This document shows, one piece after another, positions 45,902 to 53,691 of a stretch of DNA of 64,000 nucleotides. Origin of the DNA: Legionella sp. PC997 (lineage in GTDB: Bacteria; Pseudomonadota; Gammaproteobacteria; Legionellales; Legionellaceae); NCBI RefSeq assembly GCF_014109825.1, contig NZ_CP059576.1:1390001-1454000 (forward strand). Reading direction: 5' to 3'. Numbering within the stretch: the stretch's first letter is position 1; every line of letters starts with the position of its first letter. The translations under genes were made by a program, and so were the position numbers. Below the pieces are notes generated by a model. That model was not told the DNA's origin. It saw only the letters and a program-made list of their open reading frames with translations, and did not search any database.

Positions 45902-46774
45902 ATGTTAATTAGTGGTGATAAAATAGGTATCGGTTTAAGACCTCCACATTATACGCAAATCATCAGGAAAAAGCCTGAAATTGATTGGGTAGAAGTGCAT
46001 ACAGAACACTTTATGAGTGACGGAGGCCCATTATTAGATATTTTATTTTCAATAGGGGAGATCTATCCTATAAGTTTTCATGGGGTAGGCTTATCTTTAG
46101 GTTCTGCCTGGGGACTAAGCAAGAATCATTTAAAACGAATTAAAACATTGATTAAGCGTTTTGAGCCAGTTCTAGTTTCAGATCATTTATCTTGGAGTAA
46201 TAACGGGCGAGCTTATCTTCCTGATTTATTACCTATTCCTTATACTGAAGAAAGTTTAGTAATGATTGCGAATCATATTGATGAAGCGCAAAACTATTTA
46301 CAAAGAACCTTGCTTATTGAAAATCCAACTTCTTATTTGGAGTATCGAAGTTCAACTTATTCAGAGGCTGAATTTTTAGCGGAGTTAGTAAAACGCACTG
46401 GGGCTCAAATTTTATTGGATGTGAATAATATTTTTGTGTCGTGTGTTAATCATGATTGGGATCCATATCAATACATCCAATCTATTCCTTCGGGAAAAGT
46501 ACAAGAAATTCATTTGGCTGGACATTCAGTTCAGGTGTTTGATGAAAAAAATAGTTTGCTTTTAGATACCCATGATCGACCTGTATGTGAGGAGGTGTGG
46601 GGATTATATCAATATGCTGTAAACCGCATGGGTCATGTCCCCACGTTGATTGAATGGGATGCGGATCTACCTGATTTGGAGGTTTTACTGAATGAAGCAA
46701 GAAAGTCAGTTAAATATAGCAACAATAAAGCAGATCCAGGAGGATTTTACCCAAGCAGTGTATTACCAAAATGA
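45902..46774 (+). CDS. bufB: DUF692 (MNIO) multinuclear iron oxidase, bufferin maturase
   Basis: 290 residues of the DUF692/UPF0276 family, TIM barrels that bind two or three iron atoms and oxidise cysteines in RiPP precursors (MbnB, BufB, GigA). Motifs are GIGLRPPHY, VHTEHFM, SFHGVGLSLG, VSDHLSW, LIENPTSYLEY, LLDVNNIFVS, EIHLAGH, DTHDRPV and PTLIEWD. They supply the His/Asp/Glu ligands, all apparently present. The gene overlaps the next one (DUF2063) by 83 bases, as maturase/partner pairs often overlap. The precursor is not immediately upstream but lies at 48808-49080 on the other strand. Confidence 0.9.
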   Translation: MLISGDKIGIGLRPPHYTQIIRKKPEIDWVEVHTEHFMSDGGPLLDILFSIGEIYPISFHGVGLSLGSAWGLSKNHLKRIKTLIKRFEPVLVSDHLSWSNNGRAYLPDLLPIPYTEESLVMIANHIDEAQNYLQRTLLIENPTSYLEYRSSTYSEAEFLAELVKRTGAQILLDVNNIFVSCVNHDWDPYQYIQSIPSGKVQEIHLAGHSVQVFDEKNSLLLDTHDRPVCEEVWGLYQYAVNRMGHVPTLIEWDADLPDLEVLLNEARKSVKYSNNKADPGGFYPSSVLPK

Positions 46775-47483
46775 TAATGAACTGATAGAACATATCTCCA
46801 AAAATCAATTAGATCCTGAGTTTAGACTCAGCATCTATCGAAACAATATTATGCTGAATTTATGTCGTGCGCTAGAAATTACCTATCCCTTTATTTGGAA
46901 GCTGATAGGAGAGGAGTGTGCCCATCAAATTGCCCGTATGTTTTGCCAAAAAGAAATGAATTTACCTGTAACAAATTGTCTTGATGATTGGGGGGCGAAT
47001 TTTCCAGGATTTTTACAAGAAATTAATTCAATTCAACATCTTGTTTATTTGAAAGATATAGCAGAATTAGAATGGTTGATACATAAAAGTTACCGTGCCT
47101 TAGATTTTAAAAGCCTTAAACCCGGGAAATTACAAAAAAAGTTGGAAGGTTCAGGGGATTTACGTTTGGTTTTTAATCCTTCGGTGCATTTATTTTCATC
47201 ACTGTATTCATTAAAAGAAATTATCGAGTTCATTGAGTGGCCAGATGGAAAAAAAATTGATCTACGTCACATTCCTTCTTATGCAGTGATTGCTCGTCAA
47301 AAAAGCCAAGTAATGACTCATTGGATTTCTAAAGATCTATTCGATTGGCTCGCATGCCTCAAAAATCGTACACCTTTGATGCATGCTTATGACCATATAA
47401 CCACATTCAATCCTGATTTTGATTTGGTTGCAGGCTTAGAATTTATATTAAAAAATCGTTTATTGTGGAAATGCTTGAGTTGA
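46692..47483 (+). CDS. bufC: DUF2063 RiPP maturation partner (BufC/GigB-like)
   Basis: 263 residues of the DUF2063 family that partners DUF692 enzymes and is thought to present the precursor peptide. Conserved segments are TIKQIQEDFTQAVYY, RLSIYRNNIMLNLCRALEITYPFIWKLIGEE, FPGFLQEINSIQHLVYLKDIAELEW and a central C-terminal domain. The ATG at 46692 is chosen because GGAGG lies 10 bases upstream and because the family-typical N-terminus starts there, even though this gives an 83-base overlap with DUF692. The stop lies only 18 bases from the end of the convergent cyclase gene. Confidence 0.88.
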   Translation: MKQESQLNIATIKQIQEDFTQAVYYQNDNELIEHISKNQLDPEFRLSIYRNNIMLNLCRALEITYPFIWKLIGEECAHQIARMFCQKEMNLPVTNCLDDWGANFPGFLQEINSIQHLVYLKDIAELEWLIHKSYRALDFKSLKPGKLQKKLEGSGDLRLVFNPSVHLFSSLYSLKEIIEFIEWPDGKKIDLRHIPSYAVIARQKSQVMTHWISKDLFDWLACLKNRTPLMHAYDHITTFNPDFDLVAGLEFILKNRLLWKCLS

Positions 47484-47501
47484 AGTATCCAATTTGTTTG
47501 G

Positions 47502-48815
47502 TTACTCAGCTAAAACCACCAAATCCATAGGATCGTCAACTCCTGCAACACTCCGGGATTTTCGTTCTATTTTTGGAGCTTCACTTTCATAGTTTTGTTT
47601 TAGCGCTTCTGTTAGTGTAGATGCAGTAGTTAATGCTTTTGAATGTTCCACTTTATTGTGCTTCTCTAATTTTGCGGCTAAATTCGCAGTTTCTCCGATC
47701 ACTGTATATTCAAGTCGGTCTGCATTACCAATAACTCCAAAAACGATTTCCCCCACTGCCAGTCCCATACCCACATCAAGCACAAAATCTCCATTTTTCT
47801 TACGTACTTCATTCCATACTAACAGCTTTGCAAGAATCTCATCTACCGCTCTTAAGGCATCTGCTGCATAAGTATTTGAAGGGGTGACCGCACCAAAACT
47901 CGCCATGATGCCATCTCCCATAAACTTATCAATCGTGCCATTATGTTTTTGAATGATTGGCACGAGCAAACGTTGATACTCTCCTAGTAATTGGATCAAG
48001 TCACTTGGTGACAGAGTTTTAGATGCTTTGGTAAAGCCGCGCATGTCGGTAAATAAAATTGCTGCATGACGTGTTTCTCCATAACCTGCTTGCAAGATCG
48101 AATCAGAGTGGATGATTTTTTCGGCAACGCTTAAGTCAAAAAAACGGGCGAGATCTTTTGCGGCACTGGTTTGCGCTACTGCTTGGAACAGTGTCTTTTG
48201 GGCGCGTTGGAGTACTAATGCCAAGATCACTGTAACTAAGAAAATAGATAAAAGTATATCGAATACTGCGCCTAAATAAACACTCTGGGTGGAAGCATAA
48301 GTTATATAGTCCCAGGTAATAACACTCATTCCGGTGCTGGATAAGGTTTGCCAAACAATAACAGTCCACCCTATAACTGCGGTAAATCCTGAAAGTAATA
48401 CCCATTCTGGTTCAAAACGCAACGCGCGAAGAGCTATCAGGATATAAACATAATTGATGTGGGTATTTTTTAAATTAATGGTTGCTGAGGTTTCATATTG
48501 TAGGTAATAAGTCCAGATAATAAACAGCAATAAGAACATTTCGGTGATGACGAATAATCCAAGTACTTTAGGGGTTAACTGATTTGTATAAGCAAACCAT
48601 AACCGCGTTAATATTAGAATAGTAAATAATGATAAGCCCAAAGAGGTAGAATGCACTGGAGCATGAGGGGTATAACCTATAGGAGTTAAATAGTCTATGA
48701 TCATCAACAAAAATATAACCCCTAATTGCACCCCGCCAACCAGTAATTCGCTTCGGTACTGTTGGGCCTTCATATCATCTCTAATGCGCTGCGGTAATTG
48801 ATTATAACTAAGCAC
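47502..48815 (-). CDS. Membrane-bound class III adenylate/guanylate cyclase
   Basis: 437 residues starting at GTG (48815), with AGGAGA upstream inside the end of the preceding gene. Six membrane helices (about 25-205), a short linker and a cyclase homology domain (about 245-410). It has metal-binding Asp in LFTDMRGFTKAS and FMGDGIMASFG, and YTVIGETANLAAKLEKHN. It overlaps the DUF2282 precursor gene by 8 bases, so translation is probably coupled. This association with a bufferin-type precursor is not one I know. It might report metal or redox state through cAMP, but that is speculation. Confidence 0.92.
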   Translation of the reverse strand: MLSYNQLPQRIRDDMKAQQYRSELLVGGVQLGVIFLLMIIDYLTPIGYTPHAPVHSTSLGLSLFTILILTRLWFAYTNQLTPKVLGLFVITEMFLLLFIIWTYYLQYETSATINLKNTHINYVYILIALRALRFEPEWVLLSGFTAVIGWTVIVWQTLSSTGMSVITWDYITYASTQSVYLGAVFDILLSIFLVTVILALVLQRAQKTLFQAVAQTSAAKDLARFFDLSVAEKIIHSDSILQAGYGETRHAAILFTDMRGFTKASKTLSPSDLIQLLGEYQRLLVPIIQKHNGTIDKFMGDGIMASFGAVTPSNTYAADALRAVDEILAKLLVWNEVRKKNGDFVLDVGMGLAVGEIVFGVIGNADRLEYTVIGETANLAAKLEKHNKVEHSKALTTASTLTEALKQNYESEAPKIERKSRSVAGVDDPMDLVVLAE

Positions 48816-49080
48816 TCTTTTCTCCTACGATGCGCTCACATAATCCTTTAGGTAACATGATGTATTCCTCTGGATCTCCATCCTTCGTTGCTTGCGCGGC
48901 ACAGGAGTGTTTCGATGTCGCACAATCATTTTTACTCGCACGTACTACGCCATAACATCGCTCAAGCTCCTCTGTCTGGGTTTTTTCAGACAACCAATCA
49001 GTATTGGTATATAAAGCCACGAGCGAAGCACTTAAAGCTGCAGCAATAACGGCACTATTTTGAATCTTGCGTTTATTCAT
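48808..49080 (-). CDS. bufA: DUF2282 precursor peptide (BufA1/GigP-like bufferin)
   Basis: 90 residues with an N-terminal signal/membrane segment (about 8-25) and the DUF2282 core: RCYGVVRASKNDCATSKHSC and LPKGLCERIVG, with Cys42, Cys53, Cys60 and Cys81. In known bufferins the four cysteines are conserved and the central ones are converted to thiooxazoles by the DUF692 enzyme, giving a copper-binding metallophore. The gene starts 21 bases after the M32 carboxypeptidase stop and overlaps the cyclase start by 8 bases. It faces the DUF692-DUF2063 pair convergently, not in the usual linear operon order. A DoxX (BufD) gene is absent. Confidence 0.85.
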   Translation of the reverse strand: MNKRKIQNSAVIAAALSASLVALYTNTDWLSEKTQTEELERCYGVVRASKNDCATSKHSCAAQATKDGDPEEYIMLPKGLCERIVGEKSA

Positions 49081-49101
49081 GATTTTAATCCCATTTAGGA
49101 T

Positions 49102-50583
49102 TTATAAATATCGTTCTTTAATATGTGCAAAATAATAATCAGGATTTAATGTTTCACCTGTTGCTTGACGCAATAGTTCTGGAAAGGTTAATAACCTTCC
49201 TTTCTGATGTATATGTTCCCTCAGCCAAGCTAACAATGATTTGAAATTACCTTGCTGTAATTGATCTTTCAGATCCGGAATGGATTTCTTTACGGCTGAA
49301 AACAATTGAGCAGCAATTAATGCTCCAAATGTATAAGCAGGAAAGTATCCAAAAATTCCGGATGGCCAATGAACATCCTGCATCACGCCATTTTTATCAT
49401 CGCCTTTGGTGGATAAGCCTAAATACCTTTGCATAGAGGTATCCCATACTTCCGGCAAATCAGCAACAGTAATCTCGGAAGAAAATAATAGTTGTTCTAT
49501 TTCATAACGTAGTATTACATGTAAAGGATACGTTACTTCATCCGCATCAACCCGGATTGGGCTCGGTTGTACTTTCGTGTATTGAAAAAAAAGGTTTTCT
49601 GCAGTGATATGCTCTACATCTTTGAAATATTTTTGTGCTATGGGTTCAAGAAAACGGAGGTATTCCAGGCTTCTGCAAATTTGCATTTCAATAAACAAGG
49701 ATTGACTTTCGTGCATAGCCATTCCTAAAGAATGACCCACAGGTTGTGTACTCCATTCTTTTGATAATCCTTGTTCATAAAGAGCATGACCCGTCTCATG
49801 GGTAATTGCCATTAAGGACGATAAAAACTCGTGATCGTTATAACGTGTTGTGATACGAACATCACTAGATATTCCTCCACAGAATGGATGATGGCTTACA
49901 TCCAGTCGCCCATGATTAAAATCAAATCCTAGACGAGCCATTATTTCCATTCCCAGTTGCTTTTGTTTTTCTACCGAAAAAGTTCCTGTAAGTGTTTTAA
50001 TTTGCCTATTCTTTTGATTTTCAATAATACTGGGAATAAGTTGAGCCAGTTCTTGTTTTAATGAATTAAAAATCGGAGTAATTGTATTACAATCCAAATC
50101 TGGAGAATATTCATCAATTAATACATCCAACACTGGCTTATTAAATGTTTGGGATTTAATTTCAGCAATTGTTTTTACTTTTTGAAATAATTTTTCCAGG
50201 TAGGGTTTAAACGATTTCCAATCATTTTTTGCGCGTAATTCTCGCCATGCTTGACCACAAATTAAAGATTCATTAGTAAATTCTTCGACTAGATGCACGG
50301 GAATACAGGTCGCCTGTAGGTATTCTTTCTCCATCCAATAAAGATTCTTTTGTTGCCATAATGATAAACTCTCAATCTCTTTTGCGTGTTTTATCAAGTC
50401 ACCAACTTTTTTATCAGTTAACCAATCATGCTGTACAGCACTTAATGTAGCTAAAGCCTCTGCTCGGGCTTTTCCCCCACCAGGTGGCATCATGGATGCT
50501 TCATCCCAGGAGACAATTGCGGCTAGATTTTCAAAATCATAATACTTTTTAAAATGATGTTCTAACTGTTGGTATGCATTCAT
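49102..50583 (-). CDS. M32 family carboxypeptidase Taq-like metallopeptidase
   Basis: 493 residues, the usual length. The zinc motif HETGH lies in AITHETGHALYEQG near residue 264. The conserved MHESQSLFIE and downstream RYEIEQLLF complete the metallocarboxypeptidase signature, with SWDEASMMPPGG at the N-terminus. No signal peptide, so it is cytosolic. It precedes the DUF2282 precursor gene by 21 bases on the same strand and could share its transcript. Whether it acts on the bufferin peptide is unknown. The enzyme is widely distributed without such neighbours. Confidence 0.93.
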   Translation of the reverse strand: MNAYQQLEHHFKKYYDFENLAAIVSWDEASMMPPGGGKARAEALATLSAVQHDWLTDKKVGDLIKHAKEIESLSLWQQKNLYWMEKEYLQATCIPVHLVEEFTNESLICGQAWRELRAKNDWKSFKPYLEKLFQKVKTIAEIKSQTFNKPVLDVLIDEYSPDLDCNTITPIFNSLKQELAQLIPSIIENQKNRQIKTLTGTFSVEKQKQLGMEIMARLGFDFNHGRLDVSHHPFCGGISSDVRITTRYNDHEFLSSLMAITHETGHALYEQGLSKEWSTQPVGHSLGMAMHESQSLFIEMQICRSLEYLRFLEPIAQKYFKDVEHITAENLFFQYTKVQPSPIRVDADEVTYPLHVILRYEIEQLLFSSEITVADLPEVWDTSMQRYLGLSTKGDDKNGVMQDVHWPSGIFGYFPAYTFGALIAAQLFSAVKKSIPDLKDQLQQGNFKSLLAWLREHIHQKGRLLTFPELLRQATGETLNPDYYFAHIKERYL

Positions 50584-50985
50584 GTAAGGTTCTCATTAGT
50601 CTGTTTGGATTTAGGCATGCTTAAAAATATATTCATATTGAGATGATGCAATAAATTTATGGGTAGGGTCAAACTAAAGCCCTAGAGCATCGTTATGTAT
50701 TTAGCTTAGAGTTATTCTAACAATGTAAGCCCAAATTGATCGTGGAGTCAAAATTAACTGCACGAATTCACATAAATTTATTTTAAATCATTGGGTTATG
50801 TACGGTTTTTAAGAATTTTTCTAGAGAATGAATATCTGATGATAATTAAATTTGTACATTTGCTCTACCAAAATTTGTAAATTAACTGTAAACTTTTTCC
50901 TGAAAAGACATGACCGTTATAATGCGTGGTCTTTTCAGAGGTATTTTTAATCGGATATAATTATTAATTCTAAAGGAGCCATGAC
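50584..50985. other. 402-base intergenic region
   Basis: AT-rich region between the M32 peptidase gene (minus) and the Ser/Glu-rich gene (plus). Apart from the palindromic promoter-like element at 50900-50938, nothing coding or RNA-like is seen. Confidence 0.45.
50900..50938 (+). promoter_or_regulatory. Palindrome enclosing a TATAAT box
   Basis: A perfect 10-bp inverted repeat, CTGAAAAGAC (50900-50909) and GTCTTTTCAG (50929-50938), with TATAAT at 50918-50923 centred in the 19-base gap. The gene start is 62 bases downstream. The -35 (TTTTCC area) is weak, so it looks like an activator- or repressor-controlled promoter, or alternatively a hairpin in a leader. Confidence 0.5.
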
Positions 50986-51588
50986 ATGCCTCATACACCA
51001 CCTGCCTCACCTAATGCTGAAAGAAAAACTGAAGAAGCAAAAAATTTATACAGTTCCCAGGATAGTAGCTTTGATGAAAGCAGTTTTGAGGAAAGTAGTT
51101 TTGAGGAAAGTAGTTTTGAAGAAAGCGATGAAGAGAACTCCGAACTAAGCGAAGATGAAGGTAATGAACAAACTTCTGAAGAGAGTTCGCAACCTACCAC
51201 CGAGCCGACTGAAGAATCACCAGCCCCACAAAATCATGCAGAAAGAAGAAATGCCAATACGCTCTTTGGTTTTGCTCCACGAGCCCCTCAAGTCTTTGTC
51301 TGTCAACATGGGCATTTACACCTTATAGATGCCATTGATGAAAACACTCTAATTTTCATGACCTTAAATGGCTCTCCTGAATTAATGCGTATGATAGCTC
51401 TCGCTACATTATTGACGGCTCTAGATTTAGATGAAGAAAAGAACTTGGAAGAACAAGTTGGTTCACAAACTGAGCAAAAGCCGGAAGAAGGACCAATAAA
51501 AGCAAGCGAAGAACAAAGTCAAAAAGAAGAAGAAAGTAGCGAGGAAGAAAATAACGAAAGTTGGGGTTATAACTACTTTTCAATGTAG
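50986..51588 (+). CDS. Acidic Ser/Glu-rich protein (200 aa) with pentapeptide repeats, effector-like
   Basis: Residues about 27-46 are four copies of the pentapeptide S-S-F-[DE]-E, encoded by 15-bp tandem repeats. The surrounding 20-80 region is nearly all Glu, Ser and Asp. A short less-acidic middle (about 95-150, APQVFVCQHGHLHLIDAIDENTLIFMTLNG) could be a small folded domain. The C-terminus is again highly acidic (EEQSQKEEESSEEENN). There is no signal peptide. Glutamate-rich C-termini are typical of Dot/Icm substrates. No homologue recognised. Strong RBS AAAGGAG. Confidence 0.65.
   Translation: MPHTPPASPNAERKTEEAKNLYSSQDSSFDESSFEESSFEESSFEESDEENSELSEDEGNEQTSEESSQPTTEPTEESPAPQNHAERRNANTLFGFAPRAPQVFVCQHGHLHLIDAIDENTLIFMTLNGSPELMRMIALATLLTALDLDEEKNLEEQVGSQTEQKPEEGPIKASEEQSQKEEESSEEENNESWGYNYFSM
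51064..51123 (+). repeat. Four 15-bp tandem repeats in coding sequence
   Basis: Consensus AGTAGTTTTGAGGAA, 60 bases in all, starting at 51064, 51079, 51094 and 51109. Unit length is a multiple of three, so copy-number change would alter protein length without frameshift. Confidence 0.9.
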
Positions 51589-51593
51589 CACTC

Positions 51594-51621
51594 GGACTCC
51601 GCAGCCAAAGTTGCGGAGTCC
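51594..51621 (+). terminator. Terminator after the Ser/Glu-rich gene
   Basis: Perfect 10-bp stem GGACTCCGCA/TGCGGAGTCC, 5 bases past the stop, followed by CTTATCTAA. Confidence 0.65.
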
Positions 51622-51743
51622 CTTATCTAAATAGGTGTTTTTTAACCCCCCTCTAGAATGTCCAGCATTGATAATCCACACCAACATCTTATATCATCGC
51701 ACCTAAAATGCGCTTCTGAAATTTAAAAAGGAACTAAATAATA

Positions 51744-52889
51744 ATGCGTATGCAATGGATGTTAATAGCACTCTTTACTTCAATGGCTCACGCCAACTTA
51801 CCTTATTTTCCTTTAGACTTTCCTCGAGACGAGGCAGCACACCATCAAAAAATACCCTACTCATTTACACACATGATTGAATGGTGGTACTTCAATGGCA
51901 AGTTGGTTACTGATGAGGGAAGGCATTTAAGTTTTGATGTTGCTTTATTTAATGCCGCTATAAATGTAAAAGGACGTGTCTATACACAACCCATGCTCCA
52001 CATGCAACTTGCTGATTTGGACAATAAAATAGCCTATGGAGTAGGTAAAGATTATTTTGTTAATGAAGGTAAATTTGATACTGAAAAATTAAATATTATT
52101 GTAAAAAATGACTACAGTTTACAAAAAAAGGGTGAAAAAGAGAAAGAAGTTTATTTGTTGAACGCAGAAGCTCATCAAAATAACACTGCCTTAAAATTCA
52201 ATTTAATTATGGAGCCAAAAGGATCTTTTTTCTTGATCAATGAAAATGGACTGATGCCAATGGCTGATAATACCAATTCATATTATTATTCCATACCTCA
52301 TTTCAAAACAACGGGGACGGTTAAACTCAATGATAAGACGTATCAAATCAATCTAAATCCAGGTGATGCCTGGATGGACCATCAATGGGGCGACTTTAAC
52401 CTTGACTCAAATGGGTGGGAGTGGTTTGGAGTGCGCCTGAATAATGGTATTGACGCCAATATCTTCCTTATCTTCAATTTTAATGATAACAAGGTAATTG
52501 GCGGGCTAGCAAACGTAATTTTGCCTTCTGGCGAAAAGCGATTTATTTCTTACCAAGATATGGAAGTGTTTCGCGAAGATTATTGGTTTGACCCCTTATT
52601 ATCAATTCTTTATCCCACTACATACAGAATTAATATACCCAGCATTGGACTATCCTTTACGAATGTTGCCGCTTTTCCCGAGCAGGAAAAACATGGTTAC
52701 TGGGAAGGATATTGCGACGTATCAGGAAGCTATAATCAGCAAGAGGTTACTGGTTTTTCTTATACAGAAATTGTTTACAGCACTCCAAGCCTATCTGTTT
52801 TCTCCAATCTTGAGGGTAGTTCAGTGGTAGATGAAATTAGACCTGGTGTAGTGTCTAAGGAAGAACTAACAAAGACTGAGTACAAATGA
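51744..52889 (+). CDS. CrtC/AttH-like lipocalin-fold hydratase-type protein, exported
   Basis: 381 residues. Signal peptide about 1-18 (AHA). The CrtC/AttH carotenoid 1,2-hydratase family core has MIEWWYFNGKLVTDEGRHLSF at about 46-66 and AWMDHQWGDF at about 211-220. Family members are often beta-barrel lipocalin-like proteins without pigment function. Lipid handling in the envelope is a reasonable guess. It overlaps the next gene by 4 bases (ATGA), showing a two-gene operon. Confidence 0.85.
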   Translation: MRMQWMLIALFTSMAHANLPYFPLDFPRDEAAHHQKIPYSFTHMIEWWYFNGKLVTDEGRHLSFDVALFNAAINVKGRVYTQPMLHMQLADLDNKIAYGVGKDYFVNEGKFDTEKLNIIVKNDYSLQKKGEKEKEVYLLNAEAHQNNTALKFNLIMEPKGSFFLINENGLMPMADNTNSYYYSIPHFKTTGTVKLNDKTYQINLNPGDAWMDHQWGDFNLDSNGWEWFGVRLNNGIDANIFLIFNFNDNKVIGGLANVILPSGEKRFISYQDMEVFREDYWFDPLLSILYPTTYRINIPSIGLSFTNVAAFPEQEKHGYWEGYCDVSGSYNQQEVTGFSYTEIVYSTPSLSVFSNLEGSSVVDEIRPGVVSKEELTKTEYK

Positions 52890-53575
52890 GATTTTTAATA
52901 AAGGCTATAATGAAATTTTTCCTGTTCTTTCCTTTCCTAGGAATGCTTCTTTTTGTTAAAGCCCTTGCGGTCAATGGAACTCCTGAATCGAAAGAGATTC
53001 AACTGCAGATAAATCAACTTTCAGAAATCAATAAAATAGGGACAAAAGTTGCAGCTTCTCAATTGCCAAGTCCCTATAATGAATTATTGACTCAGCCCCT
53101 AATGACTAAAAGCATAGAAAAATATTATGCACGTAGTGCCATTATAAAAACAATTTTTGCAGCCCAGAGGCCAGAAAAAAATACTTTTCAACGTACTATA
53201 GTTATGTTTATTGATAGCAAGAAAGAGAGAAATCAACCTGAGTTAGCCCAAACAAAAAAAGAAGTGATTGTAGTTGAGTTAGCATTTATTACGATGAACT
53301 TTAATGAGCTGCCCAAAAATATGATAGAAGAAATACTCCATACGAATACTCCTTTTGGTAAATTGCTCCTCAAGTATCATCTGGAAATAGTCACACAAGA
53401 TCGAACGTATTATAAGGTTAGATGTGACCGTGCATTAGCCTCACTAATTAATTGCAAATTTAATGATTTCATCTATGGACGCACCAACAGTATTCTTAGG
53501 GCTGATAATAAAAAATGGCTTGCGCATGTTGTAGAGATTTTACCTAACCCTGCTGAGATAGGTGAAGGAGGATAG
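52886..53575 (+). CDS. Exported chorismate-lyase-like domain protein
   Basis: 229 residues. Signal peptide about 1-28. The C-terminal part resembles the UbiC/UTRA (chorismate lyase) fold: YARSAIIKTIFA, NTPFGKLLLKYHLEIV and FIYGRTNSILRADNKKWLAHVVEILP. The catalytic residues of UbiC cannot be confirmed by eye. Translationally coupled to the CrtC-like gene (ATGA overlap). The extracytoplasmic location is odd for a chorismate lyase, so a binding role is more likely. Confidence 0.5.
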   Translation: MRFLIKAIMKFFLFFPFLGMLLFVKALAVNGTPESKEIQLQINQLSEINKIGTKVAASQLPSPYNELLTQPLMTKSIEKYYARSAIIKTIFAAQRPEKNTFQRTIVMFIDSKKERNQPELAQTKKEVIVVELAFITMNFNELPKNMIEEILHTNTPFGKLLLKYHLEIVTQDRTYYKVRCDRALASLINCKFNDFIYGRTNSILRADNKKWLAHVVEILPNPAEIGEGG

Positions 53576-53691
53576 CTACCCTCAGCTCCAGATTAATGCA
53601 TATTAAATATTTCTTATGATATTATAAAGCTCAATTTTCATGATGCCCTAATAGGGCTCCAATTATTTAAAGTAAAGGAACGTGGTGATTT

